Shown here: one piece after another, positions 44,770 through 53,771 of the stretch
Numbering within the stretch: position 1 is the stretch's first letter
Layout of the letters: the number at the start of each line of letters is the position of its first letter
Program-made: the position numbers and the translations under genes
The notes under the pieces: model-generated
Database searches by the model: none
Seen by the model: only the letters and a program-made list of their open reading frames with translations
What the model was told of the DNA's origin: nothing
Source of the DNA: Solirubrobacteraceae bacterium
GTDB lineage: Bacteria > Actinomycetota > Thermoleophilia > Solirubrobacterales > Solirubrobacteraceae
Assembly: GCA_029263125.1 (NCBI GenBank)
Contig: JAJCYD010000014.1
Location: 124,001 to 188,000 of the forward strand
Length of the DNA stretch: 64,000 bases
Reading direction: 5' to 3'

Positions 44770-45211
44770 CGGCATTGTCGTACGTATGGCCTGCGACGCA
44801 CGACGATTGATCTCCCGGATGAGCTGCTCGCTGTCAACGACAAGCCGTTTCGTCTGCTTCCTGCCGATACCTGACCCAGCGAACCGGCGGTCGCAACGCG
44901 CGAATCGCGGCAGTCCATCTCGCAGGTCACGCGTGCATAAGTGACGGATCGACATCGCTTGATCCTCGATCCGGCGGTTATGCATCACCTGGATGCAGAA
45001 CTGCCGTATCGGCGGCTGGCATTGAACGAGACGTCAGTTGTGCACAGATCCGACGACCGTGACACGCGGGCGATGCACGCGACTCCTTCTCGACGATCGA
45101 GGCGTTCTCGCGAGACTGCTCGTGCTCGGGGGATTGAGCGCTCTGAAAAGCAGCGCGCGCTGGTCGTGTCGAGGGTCCGACCGGCGTGCGCACCGGGCGG
45201 ATAGCGGCTCG
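44770..45211 (+). other. intergenic region with possible antitoxin fragment
   Basis: About 440 bases between convergent genes, with no full-length gene. It contains the antitoxin-like fragment at 44776-44874. A short dyad TAGCGGCTCGCTA (45203-45215) overlaps the 3' end of the following minus-strand gene and could be a weak terminator. Confidence 0.4.
44776..44874 (+). pseudogene. possible VapB-type antitoxin N-terminal fragment
   Basis: Open frame reading LRRTTIDLPDELLAV, the start pattern of VapB/ribbon-helix-helix antitoxins (RTTIDLPDELL), then an unrelated-looking tail to a TGA at 44872. No PIN-domain toxin follows. Only about 12 residues match, so it may be chance or a remnant. Confidence 0.25.
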
Positions 45212-45931
45212 CTACAGGCCGGGAGAGGCGGGGGGAGTGGCCTCGAACGGGCTGAGGATCAGCAGACCCGCGATCCCGGACACCAGGCGCTGAAGATCGA
45301 CTTCGGACTCGGGCACGATGTACCAGGTGGCGCTCTGGTTCTCGCCGTCTTCGAGCACCGGTCCAAGCAGCTCGCCGGAGACGGAGATCAGCAGCGGCAG
45401 CGGGTAGCGCTCGGTCGTCCCACCGGGCCAGCGGTGTGAGTACTCGGTCCTGCGGCACTCGACCTTCCAGCCGTAGGCGAACTCGGGCTTGTGCAGCCAC
45501 GTCGAGTCGGTGACGGCCACGCTCTCGCGGGGCTCCTTGCCGCCGATCCGGCGCAGGAACTCCGCCGCGATCTCCTTCGCGGTGAGCGACGGTGGGAGCT
45601 GGCCGTCGAAGTTGCGCTCCTCCTCGCTGCGCGTCTGGTCGTTGCTGAGCGCGATCGCGCGATCCAGCCAATGCGTGGGAAGGTCCTGGCGCGGGGCGGT
45701 CAGCGCCTCGGAGATCGCGCGCCGGCCGCGCTCGGCCCGACAGGACTCACACGCCTGTCCACCCATCAGCCGAACGGCGCCCGCGAACTTGATCATCGCG
45801 TTCTCAGAGACGCCTGCCGGCGGCTCGGGTAGCTTCGTCGCGTGCTCGTCGCACAACAGCACATTGCACACCTGGCACTTCGCGACGGCCATGTAGCCGC
45901 AGCTGCACGTCCCCACGCTCCCGTTTCTCAT
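45212..45931 (-). CDS. unknown protein with N-terminal cysteine-rich zinc-binding region
   Basis: 239 residues. The N terminus has CSCG, CQVC, LLCDEHA and, after a helix, CESC, a B-box or double-zinc arrangement (about seven Cys and one His in 65 residues). The C-terminal half (from about residue 115) is a compact alpha/beta domain beginning LTAKEIAAEFLRRIG, rich in aromatic residues (YGWKVECRRTEYSHRW). The family is not recognised. The start at ATG 45931 is supported by a -10 element 6 bases upstream. Confidence 0.65.
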   Translation of the reverse strand: MRNGSVGTCSCGYMAVAKCQVCNVLLCDEHATKLPEPPAGVSENAMIKFAGAVRLMGGQACESCRAERGRRAISEALTAPRQDLPTHWLDRAIALSNDQTRSEEERNFDGQLPPSLTAKEIAAEFLRRIGGKEPRESVAVTDSTWLHKPEFAYGWKVECRRTEYSHRWPGGTTERYPLPLLISVSGELLGPVLEDGENQSATWYIVPESEVDLQRLVSGIAGLLILSPFEATPPASPGL

Positions 45932-45937
45932 GAGCGG

Positions 45938-45943
45938 AGTGTA
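45938..45943 (-). promoter_or_regulatory. -10 element (TACACT), leaderless type
   Basis: On the minus strand TACACT ends 6 bases before the ATG at 45931. Confidence 0.55.
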
Positions 45944-46226
45944 TGCGCGCGCGATGTCCGCCTGTCAAGGACCGACTGCTCATCCGGCGGGCTCACGGTC
46001 GCGCGGGCGCGGTCTTGCCGGATGTCAGCGGCCTCGCGGCGTTCGGGCTGCTCGGCCACGAGACAGGCATGCACGTGTGAGAGCAGCCGGCGAGCGGCGC
46101 CGGCTCCGGCGTCGCGCGGCAGGCCGCGATCGTCGTCTGCGCGCAGACCGGTGGCCCGCCGGCGCGGCGGGCGCCTGAGGACCGTGCTCGCCGACAACGT
46201 CGACCTCGTGGCGTGAGCGCCGGGCC

Positions 46227-46232
46227 TAGGAT
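46227..46232 (+). promoter_or_regulatory. -10 element (TAGGAT), leaderless type
   Basis: TAGGAT ends 8 bases before the GTG at 46241. Confidence 0.55.
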
Positions 46233-46240
46233 CCACGCAG

Positions 46241-47356
46241 GTGCACGCCGACGATCTGCTCACGCCGTGCTACGAGCACACGATCTCCCTGATCGGTCCG
46301 CAGGCCGTGTTCGACGCGCACACGCACATCGGCCTCAACGACCCCGACTCCTTCACGTGCACGGCCGACGAGCTGCTGGCGGGCCTCGAGACGATCGGAG
46401 CGCGAGCCGTGACGTTTCCGATGCACGAACCCGGCGGCTACCCGCCCGCCAACGACCATGTCATCGAGCGGGCGGCTGCGTCGGGCGGCCGGCTCGTCGC
46501 CTTCTGCCGGATCGATCCGCGCTCGGATGACCCGGCGGCCGAGGTCCGTCGCTGTCTCGACGCGGGCGCGCGGGGCATCAAGCTGCACCCGCGCGCGGAG
46601 CTGTTCGGCATGAACGAGCCGGGCGTGCGCGCGATCGTCGCCGAAGCCCACGAGCGGCGGCTTGCCGTCCTCGTTCACGCCGGGCGGGGCATCCCGGCGC
46701 TCGGGGAGCACGTGCTCGAGCTCGCCGAGCAGTTCCCGCGAGCGCGCTTCATCCTCGCGCACGCGGGCGTGTGCGATCTGGCGTGGCTGTGGCGGCGCGT
46801 GGGCGCGCTGGAGAACGTGTTCTTCGACACGGCGTGGTGGAGCGTGTCCGACCTCCTCGTGCTGTTCTCGCACGTCGCGCCGGGGCAGATCCTGCACGCG
46901 ACCGACATCCCCTTCGGCGCGCCGAAGCACGGGATCGTGCTGACCGTTCGCTGCGCCCTTCAGGCTGGCCTGTCGCCAGCGCAGATCTCAAGCGTCGCCG
47001 GCGCTCAGCTGCAACGCATCGTCGCCGGCGAGGATGTCCTCGACGTAGGCCCCGCGCCCGGGCCGGGCGCGCTGCGCGTCGACCCGCTGCTGGCACGCGT
47101 GAGCCACTACCTCATCAGCGCGATCGCGGCCGCGATCGCGGGGTCCGATTCGGAGGAGCACGTCGATCTGGCCCGCCTGGCGTGCGATGTCGGCGATGGC
47201 GCACCGCAGGCGCCGCTGTGCGATGCGATTCGCACATTGCTGGACTGCCGGAGGGACATGGACCCCGGTGTGACGCTGCAGGAGCGCATGGGCCCCGTGC
47301 ATCTGCTGGTGGCTGCCACGGCGCTCGCGTCGACGCCCGACGTGCCCGTCGGCTGA
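46241..47356 (+). CDS. amidohydrolase family protein (TIM-barrel, amidohydrolase 2-like)
   Basis: 371 residues. The metal-binding HxH is in FDAHTHIG near residue 28; further barrel residues are seen in GIKLHP, VLVHAG, FILAHAGVCDL and the late aspartate in HATDIPFG. Such enzymes hydrolyse or decarboxylate small substrates; the specificity is unknown. The C-terminal 100 residues after the barrel are a separate helical region. GTG start, leaderless. Confidence 0.85.
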   Translation: MHADDLLTPCYEHTISLIGPQAVFDAHTHIGLNDPDSFTCTADELLAGLETIGARAVTFPMHEPGGYPPANDHVIERAAASGGRLVAFCRIDPRSDDPAAEVRRCLDAGARGIKLHPRAELFGMNEPGVRAIVAEAHERRLAVLVHAGRGIPALGEHVLELAEQFPRARFILAHAGVCDLAWLWRRVGALENVFFDTAWWSVSDLLVLFSHVAPGQILHATDIPFGAPKHGIVLTVRCALQAGLSPAQISSVAGAQLQRIVAGEDVLDVGPAPGPGALRVDPLLARVSHYLISAIAAAIAGSDSEEHVDLARLACDVGDGAPQAPLCDAIRTLLDCRRDMDPGVTLQERMGPVHLLVAATALASTPDVPVG

Positions 47357-47454
47357 CGGCTGCGCATCGGTCGTCGATGGTGGTTTTCGCGCCTTCGTGG
47401 GGGTTCTGGGCGCCGCCGTTACGCACCGGCGACGTGATTTCCGCCGCGCCTCGA

Positions 47455-47460
47455 TAACCT
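47455..47460 (+). promoter_or_regulatory. -10 element (TAACCT), leaderless type
   Basis: TAACCT ends 8 bases before the GTG at 47469 and was used to choose that start. Confidence 0.5.
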
Positions 47461-47468
47461 GCTGGTCA

Positions 47469-48821
47469 GTGACTGGTGATTCGCTTGCCGAGACGACGGC
47501 CGAAGACCGCGGCCAGGCGACTCAGACTCCGGAAGAGGGTGCCCCGGAGTCCTCGAGCGCCGATGCCGCGCGGGCCGCTTCGGCTGACGCCCCCGACCCT
47601 CATGGGGGAAGCAACGGATCGTCGTCGTCCGCTCCCGAGCCGGAGCCCGTGAGCGAGGTCGCAAAGGCGCCCGCGCCGGACCCCGAGCCGGTCGCCCCAG
47701 CGGAGCCCGCCGGCGCCGCCGAGCCAGTTGCCGCAGCCGAGCCCGAGCCCGAGCCCGAGCCCGCAGCGACGGCCGCGTCGGAGCCTGCCGCCACCGCTGA
47801 GCCCGCAGCCAGCGAGCCGGCGCCCGCCGACAGCGAGTCGGCTCCCGCCGACAGCGAGCCGGCGCCCGCCGCCAGTGAGTCCGCGCCCGCCGCCACCGCG
47901 CCACCCACGATCGCTCCAGACGTCGAGCAGCCGGCGGTCGGACCGAAGATCCTCGGTATCGCCGAGCCGGTCAAGCCGCTGCCGACCGTCAAGGCCGCCG
48001 CTCCCGCACGCAAGCGCCGTCGCCGTCCGTCGGCGGCCGAGCGTCACCGCCGAGCGTTCTTCTCCGCCCTGACCGATCTTCGCCGCGGGGCCAGCGCGCC
48101 CAAGGCCGAGCCCGCTTCCACGGAGTCCGCAGCTGCGGACGACGAGGCCGGCACCATCGATCAGCCGGCCGAGGCCTCCGCCGAGGCCGCGCAGACCGAG
48201 CTCACCCAGACACCCTCGGCCGCGGCTCCTGAGGTCCAGACGCCGCAAGCCGACGCACCGCAGGCTGAGGCCGCGCCCGCTCCGGCGGCGCTCGCAGCCG
48301 AGCCGGCCGATCCTTCGCCATCCACGCCCGCGCGCGTGAACGCCGCCATCGAGCGCGTCGGCGGACCGGACGTCATCAAGGAGGCGCTGAAGCCCAAGCA
48401 GGACGAGAAGGGCCAGCCACTGAAGTGGGCCGCCGTCTGCGCGCAGTCGGCTGAAGGCCTCAAGCCCGGCGACCCGGTCTTCAATGCCTGGGTACGCCTT
48501 GCAGCGACGCCGGTGCGCGAGGTCAAGGGACAGCTTCCCCGCCCAGCCGAGCAGGAGCGCGGCGGGCGGCCGGGCGAAGGCGGCCGCCGCCCCGGCGGCC
48601 AGCGCCCGGGCGACCGAGGCGGACGGCCACGGCGCGATGACCGCCCGAGCCGGCAGGAGCTTGCGTCACACGCGCAGGACGGCACGCTTCGCAAGGGCAT
48701 TCGCATCATCACCGGGCACGACGAGGACCAGGAGCGCCGCGAACGCGAGCGCATCCGCAAGGAGCAGCGCGAGGCCAAGCGCCGCGCCGAGCGCGAGCGT
48801 CTCGCTCGACTCGGCTACTAG
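47469..48821 (+). CDS. low-complexity Glu/Pro/Ala-rich protein with basic C terminus
   Basis: 450 residues from GTG 47469. The first 170 residues are an acidic Pro/Ala/Glu/Ser-rich disordered region including PEPEPEP and four tandem seven-residue repeats (SEPAPAD type). A basic patch (ARKRRRRPSAAERHRRAFF) follows, then another acidic linker, a short folded-looking segment (RVNAAIERVGGPDVIKEAL, then WAAVCAQSAEGLKPGDPVF), an Arg/Gly-rich stretch (RPGEGGRRPGGQRPGD) and a charged C-terminal coiled coil. The RGG-like part suggests nucleic-acid binding; the role is unknown. Confidence 0.7.
   Translation: MTGDSLAETTAEDRGQATQTPEEGAPESSSADAARAASADAPDPHGGSNGSSSSAPEPEPVSEVAKAPAPDPEPVAPAEPAGAAEPVAAAEPEPEPEPAATAASEPAATAEPAASEPAPADSESAPADSEPAPAASESAPAATAPPTIAPDVEQPAVGPKILGIAEPVKPLPTVKAAAPARKRRRRPSAAERHRRAFFSALTDLRRGASAPKAEPASTESAAADDEAGTIDQPAEASAEAAQTELTQTPSAAAPEVQTPQADAPQAEAAPAPAALAAEPADPSPSTPARVNAAIERVGGPDVIKEALKPKQDEKGQPLKWAAVCAQSAEGLKPGDPVFNAWVRLAATPVREVKGQLPRPAEQERGGRPGEGGRRPGGQRPGDRGGRPRRDDRPSRQELASHAQDGTLRKGIRIITGHDEDQERRERERIRKEQREAKRRAERERLARLGY
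47811..47894 (+). repeat. four tandem 21-bp repeats
   Basis: Units starting at 47811, 47832, 47853 and 47874 encode SEPAPAD, SESAPAD, SEPAPAA and SESAPAA. They are in-frame and could vary in number between strains. Confidence 0.85.
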
Positions 48822-48842
48822 TCCGTAGCAGCCGCTTCGAAG

Positions 48843-49412
48843 ATGCCGGGCAAGCGGCGCAACCTCGAGATAAAGGCTCACGATCGGGACGCGTCTGCGA
48901 CGCTCGCCGCCGCGCTGCAGCTGGGGGCGGAGGATCAGGGCTGGCTGCACCAGCGCGACACGTACTTCCATGCCGTCCAGGGTCGCCTGAAGCTCCGGGA
49001 GGCGCCGCCGGAGCCCGCCGAGCTGATCGCTTACGCGCGCGCCGAGCTCGCCGGGCCGAAGGTCAGCCTGTACCGGATCGTGTCGGTCGCCGATCACGTC
49101 GCATTGATCGCCGCGCTGACGGACTCGCTCGGTGTGCGGGTCGTCGTCGAGAAGGCGCGGCGGCTGCTGCTGTGGCGCAATGTGCGCATTCACCTGGACC
49201 GCGTCGAGGGGCTCGGCGACTTCGTCGAGCTCGAGGCGGTCGCGGCGTCGCCGGGCGGCCTGGAGGTCGAGCGCGACCGCGTCGAGGAGCTGCGCGAGAC
49301 CCTCGGGATCGCCGACGAGGATCTCGTGGCGCACGGCTACGCCGATCTGCTCACACGTCGACGGTGGACGGCGGTCCACCGGCCTGACGCCCCGGGCCGA
49401 TCCGGCGCGTAA
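48843..49412 (+). CDS. CYTH-domain protein (class IV adenylate cyclase/thiamine triphosphatase-like)
   Basis: 189 residues. The N-terminal L-E-I-K in RRNLEIKAHD corresponds to the ExExK signature of CYTH enzymes; QRDTYFHAVQGRLKLRE, then VVVEKARRLLLWRNVRIHLDRVEGLGDFVELEAV, traces the triphosphate tunnel strands. Such proteins act on triphosphates or as class IV cyclases; which is not clear. It follows the low-complexity gene by 21 bases. Confidence 0.85.
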   Translation: MPGKRRNLEIKAHDRDASATLAAALQLGAEDQGWLHQRDTYFHAVQGRLKLREAPPEPAELIAYARAELAGPKVSLYRIVSVADHVALIAALTDSLGVRVVVEKARRLLLWRNVRIHLDRVEGLGDFVELEAVAASPGGLEVERDRVEELRETLGIADEDLVAHGYADLLTRRRWTAVHRPDAPGRSGA

Positions 49413-49415
49413 ACT
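49410..49415 (+). promoter_or_regulatory. -10 element (TAAACT), leaderless type
   Basis: TAAACT ends 8 bases before the ATG at 49424. A CTGACG at 49384-49389 might be a -35, but the 20-base spacing is long. Confidence 0.6.
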
Positions 49416-49423
49416 CGAGCGCC

Positions 49424-49801
49424 ATGCCGCGAGTGAAGGTCAGCATTCCCGACGTCCTCCTGCAGCGTGTCGCCGACGTGGCCGAGCAGGCCGGCAAGTC
49501 GATCGACGAACTCTACGTCGAGGCGATCAGCCGCTACATCGACGCGACCAAGGATGCGACCGTCGGCTCGTTGCGAAGCCGCAGCGGGATGCCGCTGGAC
49601 TCACCCAAGCTCTCGGTGCAGCTCCCCGAAGAGCTCTTCGAGCGCGCCGACAAGCTTGCCAAGCGCCTTGGCAAGAAGCGCGAGGTGCTCTATTCCGAAG
49701 CCCTGGCCAAGCACATGGCACACGTATCGAGGGCCGACAGCGCCCTGGACCAGGGCCACGATCTCCCCACCGGGGCCTGGAACGCCAAAGCCTCGGACTA
49801 G
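49424..49801 (+). CDS. protein with two tandem ribbon-helix-helix domains
   Basis: 125 residues. Two copies of a ribbon-helix-helix unit: RVKVSIPDVLLQRVADVAEQAGKS at the N terminus and KLSVQLPEELFERADKLAKRLGKK about 60 residues later, each with the strand-helix-turn-helix pattern and a following EAI/EAL helix. Usually such proteins dimerise through one copy; here a single chain could form the whole DNA-binding unit. No toxin gene is adjacent, so a regulator is more likely than an antitoxin. Confidence 0.8.
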   Translation: MPRVKVSIPDVLLQRVADVAEQAGKSIDELYVEAISRYIDATKDATVGSLRSRSGMPLDSPKLSVQLPEELFERADKLAKRLGKKREVLYSEALAKHMAHVSRADSALDQGHDLPTGAWNAKASD

Positions 49802-49813
49802 GTCAGCGCCGGC

Positions 49814-50758
49814 TCAGCGGTAGCCCGTCGGGTCGGGCGGCTGGCCGGCGTCCTGGACCTCGACCATGTAGCGCCAGCAGTCTGGCTGCGAGCCGTCGAT
49901 GTCCGTGAAGCCATACTCACGCGCGAGGCCGCCGGATGAGAAGGAGCCGCCGGTTCGCCGTTGCAGATCCGGGTCCGCGGCGAGGGCCGCGACGGCGCGG
50001 CCGACAAACCGCGGGGATTCGGAGATCGCGACGAAGTGCGGGCTGCCGGCGGTCGCCTCGTGCCAGGTGTCCTCGGTCACCTGGTAGGCATCAAGCATCA
50101 TCTCCGAGCGCATCCAGCCCGGCGTCAGCGCGACCGCGGCGCAGCCGTGCGCGGCGAGCTCCTCGCTCTGCGCGAACGCCAGCCGCAGCGCCGCCGTCTT
50201 GGCAAGGTCGTAGTACGCCGAGAGGCGGTAGTGCTCGGCGTTGTACTCGCGCGTGCCGTCGGTCATCTCCACGACCAGCCCGCCCGGACGGCGGATCAGC
50301 AGCTTCAACGCGAAGTGGCTGGTGATCAGGTGCGTGTCGATCGCCAGGCGCAGGATCCGCAACCCCTGCTGCAGGTCGTGCTCCCACACCGGCTTGTCCC
50401 AGGAGAAGAGCTTCTCGCCGCCCCAGATGTCGTTGACGAGCACGTCCAGGCGACCGTGGTCGGCGTCGATGCGTGCAACGAGCGCCTCGACCTGCGCGGG
50501 CTCGAGGTGATCGACCCGCACGGCGATCCCCTCGCCGCCGGCGGCATCGACGAGCTCGGCCGTCTCCTCGATGGTCTCCGGACGGTCGTACTCCGAGCGC
50601 CGCTGCCTCGTGGTGCGGCCGGTGCAGTACACCGTCGCCCCCGCCTCGCCGAGTGCGACCGCCGTGCCTCGGCCCGCGCCGCGCGTCGCCCCCGCGACGA
50701 GTGCGACACTGCCCGACAGCGTCCTCGATCTGGTCGTGTCTTCGTCGTTGATCGCCAT
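49814..50758 (-). CDS. SDR-family oxidoreductase
   Basis: 314 residues. The NAD(P) loop is a variant, VAGATRGAGRGTAVAL; the YxxxK catalytic pair is in SAYYDLAKTAAL, and VLVNDIWGGEK and LTPGWMRSEM flank it. Substrate unknown. The start is the second of two adjacent ATGs, overlapping the stop of the upstream gene by one base (TGATG), so it is the last gene of the exporter operon. Confidence 0.9.
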   Translation of the reverse strand: MAINDEDTTRSRTLSGSVALVAGATRGAGRGTAVALGEAGATVYCTGRTTRQRRSEYDRPETIEETAELVDAAGGEGIAVRVDHLEPAQVEALVARIDADHGRLDVLVNDIWGGEKLFSWDKPVWEHDLQQGLRILRLAIDTHLITSHFALKLLIRRPGGLVVEMTDGTREYNAEHYRLSAYYDLAKTAALRLAFAQSEELAAHGCAAVALTPGWMRSEMMLDAYQVTEDTWHEATAGSPHFVAISESPRFVGRAVAALAADPDLQRRTGGSFSSGGLAREYGFTDIDGSQPDCWRYMVEVQDAGQPPDPTGYR

Positions 50759-51237
50759 CATCGCTCCCGTCGTCCGCGGCGTCGCTTGCCCGGACGGTAG
50801 ACCGAAAGGATCGTGGCTGCCACGAGCGCGACGACGTTGCCTCCCGCGCCGAGGATGAGCACCGCCGCACCGTCGCCGGCGCCGTCCATCAACCGGTCGG
50901 CGTTGGGGCCGATCAGCAGTGCCCCCGAGAGGATCGTCGCGACGAGCAGGCCGAGCTTCGCGGTGATCCAGGGGTAGCGAAGCAGACCCCACCTGCCTCC
51001 GAGCGCGAGCGTCAGCCCGCTGAACAGCGCGGTGAAGCTCAGCGGGATGCCGAACGCCAGTCCCGAGGTCGACGCGAAGCGGTACGCCGATCGCGCCAGC
51101 TGCTCGTCATCGGTCGTCGAGCCGGTGATCGCGAGCAGCAGCACCGAGGCCGACGCGCCGAGCAGCGCCACCGAGGACATGATGTGCACGGTGAGCACGG
51201 CTCGGCGTGTTCGGGGGGCAAGCCGGCGGCGGGTCAT
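50758..51237 (-). CDS. small membrane protein, DUF2269-like
   Basis: 159 residues with four hydrophobic helices (AVLTVHIMSSVALLGASASVLLL, LSFTALFSGLTLALGG, WITAKLGLLVATILSGALLI, AVLILGAGGNVVALVAATIL). Looks like a DUF2269-type predicted integral membrane protein; function unknown. It overlaps the exporter permease gene by 4 bases and the SDR gene by one base. Confidence 0.75.
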   Translation of the reverse strand: MTRRRLAPRTRRAVLTVHIMSSVALLGASASVLLLAITGSTTDDEQLARSAYRFASTSGLAFGIPLSFTALFSGLTLALGGRWGLLRYPWITAKLGLLVATILSGALLIGPNADRLMDGAGDGAAVLILGAGGNVVALVAATILSVYRPGKRRRGRRER

Positions 51238-53771
51238 CGGGTTCGGATCGCGTCGAGGACGTCCTGACGGGCGGCGCCGCGAGCCGGCCGCAGGCTCGCG
51301 AGCACCCCGGCTGCGGCGCCCGCGACGAGCACGACGAGCAACTGCCCCACGGGCGGCGAGAAGGCGCTCAAGGAGGCATCGTCGGCACTGGATCGCACGA
51401 GGCCCCAGCCGAGGAAGACGCCGAGGGCGAGGCCCACGATCGTGCCCAGCACGGCGATGATCAGCGACTCGCCGCGGATCATCCTGCGAAGCTGCCGGCG
51501 GCTCGCACCGACGGCGCGCAGCAGCCCGAGCTCGCGAGTGCGTTCGTGGATCGACAGCGACAGGGTGTTGGCGATGCCCATGAGGGCGATGACGATCGCC
51601 AGCGCCAGCAGCACGTAGACGATGCCAAGCAGCGCGTCGATGCCGCCCGCCGAGGCCTCGATGTACTGCGCGCGCGTCTGGACGTCGGGGCTCGCGTCCG
51701 CGCGGGCTTCGCGGCGCACGGCGGCGACCGCGGCCTGCTCGCTCACGCCCTCGGCAACGGTCATGAAGACCACCGTGTCGAGGTCCTGGGCGCCGTGCGG
51801 CGCCCACGCGTCGCGGCTGATCAGCACGTCACCGGTGATCTCGTCGTTGTCGTAGACCACCGCGATGGTGAGGGTCTCGCGGGTCTCGTCGGCGAAGGTC
51901 AGCGGCACTCGCGAGCCTCTGCGCCAGCCATGCGCCTCGGCGAATGAGCCGGACACGGCGAGCTCGTCGTCGCCGAGGCCGCCGATCTCGCCGTCCCGGA
52001 CGTCGAGGTCGGCGATGCGGGCAAGCGCTGGCGGGTCGGCGATCGTCAGCTGCTCGCTGGAACCGGCGACGCGTGCGTCGCCCTGTCCGAGGCCGACCGC
52101 GCCTGCGATCTCCGGGAGCCGGCCCACGCGGGTCGCCAGCCGCGGGTTCAGCGCGCCCCCGCCGAAGCCGGGCGTGGTGATCGCCAGATCGCCGCCGAAC
52201 CCCCGCGCGGTGCTGTCCTGGATCGAGGACTTCAGCGAGCCGGCGAAGACGGTGAAGAGGCTGACGACCGCGACGCCGACCATCAGCGCGGCGGAGGTCG
52301 CGGCGGTGCGGCGAGGATTGCGCATCGCGTTGTCGCGCGCCAGCGCGCCGGCGATCCCGCCGATGCGTGCCAGCGGCATGCCCAGCAGCCGCGCCGTCGG
52401 GCGGGCGGTCAACGGTCCGCAAGCGATCACGCCGGCGAGCGTCAGGACGGCTCCGACGCTCGTGACCGCGCCACCGCCACCCCCAAGCGCTCCCAGGATC
52501 ACACAGAGCACGCCGATCGCGGCGGCGCTCGCCCCGCCGACGATCCGCGCCGGCGAGATCCCGTCCACCTCGGCGGCGCTGTCGCCCAGCGCGGCCATCG
52601 GCGCGACACGCGCCGCCCTGCGTGCCGGGCCGATGCCCGCCAGCGCGGTGATCAGGACCCCGACGGTGAGCGCCGTGATCACGGTGCTCGCCGAGAACAC
52701 GAGCCCACCGTCGGGCAGCGCTCCGCCGAACGCGCTGAACAGCGCCTTGAGCAGCGTCGAGATCCCGATCCCGCCGGCGAGCCCGGCGATCGACGCGACG
52801 GCGCCGACCAGCAGCGATTCGATCAGCGCCGATCGCAGGATCTGGCCTCGCGAGGCGCCGAGTGCTCGCATCAGCGCCGACTCCCTGGTGCGCTGGGCGG
52901 TCAGGATCGACAGCGTGTTGTAGATGCTGCACGCGCCCACCAGCAGCGCGATCGCCGAGAAGACGAGCAGGAACATCCGCAGCATTCCGAGGAACTCGTC
53001 GCTGATGTCCTGCGTGTTCTCCGCGGTCAGGTCGGCGCCGCTGATGGCCTGGGTCCCCGCGGGCAGCACCTCGTGCAGCGCCGCGACCAGCTCGCGCTGG
53101 GTGGTGCCGGGCTCGGCCTTGACGCGGACGCTCGTGATCGCTTCGGCGCTGCCGAGCACGAGACGCTGGGCCGCGGCGAGGCTGAGCGCCGCGTAGGTGG
53201 TCTGGCCCAGGCCGTCGGCGGAGGCGAACGTCGCGATGCCGACGATCCGAACGCGCGTCGGCGCCGGAGTCTGAAGCGTCGTCGTATCGCCGAGTCTCAG
53301 GTCGCCGGACGTCGCGGCGCCGCGGTTGACGACGACCTCGCCGCCGGCCACCGGTGCGCGACCCTCGACGAGGCGGTAGGCGTTGAGGTCGGGATCGTCG
53401 ATCCACGACGCCGCCAAGCGCGGCGGCCCGTTGCCGCCGATCGCCTCGCCGCCGGCGCCCAGCAACTGACCGTAGCCCTCGACGTACGGGGCGACGGAGG
53501 CGACGCCCTCGACGTCGCGGATCCGATCGACCGTCGCGGCGTCGATCGGGCCGCGCTGAAAGGAACCGTCACGTGTGATCTTCGTGGCGCTGCGCACGAC
53601 GGCGTCGGTGCCGGCATTGGCGTCGGCGAACAGCCCGTCGAAGTTGCGCTGCAGCGTCTGGCCGAGCACGAGCGCTCCCGACAGAAAGGACACGCCGATG
53701 AAGACGGCGAGGAACGTGCCCAGCAGGCGCCGCTTGCGCGCCCAGGTGCTGCGCAATGACAGGCGGGTCAT
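51234..53771 (-). CDS. FtsX-like ABC transporter permease
   Basis: 845 residues. One N-terminal helix ([22 protein letters not shown]), a large extracytoplasmic domain, a cluster of three helices, another N-terminal-like helix after about residue 480 ([19 protein letters not shown]), a second extracytoplasmic domain, and three C-terminal helices. This is the long, duplicated form of the MacB/FtsX permease. It likely moves a lipid, peptide or drug out of the membrane. It overlaps the ATPase gene by 4 bases. Confidence 0.92.
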   Translation of the reverse strand: MTRLSLRSTWARKRRLLGTFLAVFIGVSFLSGALVLGQTLQRNFDGLFADANAGTDAVVRSATKITRDGSFQRGPIDAATVDRIRDVEGVASVAPYVEGYGQLLGAGGEAIGGNGPPRLAASWIDDPDLNAYRLVEGRAPVAGGEVVVNRGAATSGDLRLGDTTTLQTPAPTRVRIVGIATFASADGLGQTTYAALSLAAAQRLVLGSAEAITSVRVKAEPGTTQRELVAALHEVLPAGTQAISGADLTAENTQDISDEFLGMLRMFLLVFSAIALLVGACSIYNTLSILTAQRTRESALMRALGASRGQILRSALIESLLVGAVASIAGLAGGIGISTLLKALFSAFGGALPDGGLVFSASTVITALTVGVLITALAGIGPARRAARVAPMAALGDSAAEVDGISPARIVGGASAAAIGVLCVILGALGGGGGAVTSVGAVLTLAGVIACGPLTARPTARLLGMPLARIGGIAGALARDNAMRNPRRTAATSAALMVGVAVVSLFTVFAGSLKSSIQDSTARGFGGDLAITTPGFGGGALNPRLATRVGRLPEIAGAVGLGQGDARVAGSSEQLTIADPPALARIADLDVRDGEIGGLGDDELAVSGSFAEAHGWRRGSRVPLTFADETRETLTIAVVYDNDEITGDVLISRDAWAPHGAQDLDTVVFMTVAEGVSEQAAVAAVRREARADASPDVQTRAQYIEASAGGIDALLGIVYVLLALAIVIALMGIANTLSLSIHERTRELGLLRAVGASRRQLRRMIRGESLIIAVLGTIVGLALGVFLGWGLVRSSADDASLSAFSPPVGQLLVVLVAGAAAGVLASLRPARGAARQDVLDAIRTR

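Larger units (their letters stand above)
45932..46240 (+). other. divergent intergenic region with two leaderless promoters
   Basis: About 309 bases between divergent genes. It carries a TACACT -10 at the left end (minus strand) and a TAGGAT -10 at the right end (plus strand). No gene or clear operator is seen between them. Confidence 0.45.

Noticed and set aside
44941-45204. GTG-started open frame of 87 codons.
   Set aside because: Composition shifts to Arg/Ser-rich shadow-like sequence after 35 residues and no motif is present.
45964-46080. Protein-like frame LIRRAHGRAGAVLPDVSGLAAFGLLGHE in the divergent intergenic region.
   Set aside because: No start codon in frame and no recognised family; likely shadow or chance coding bias.
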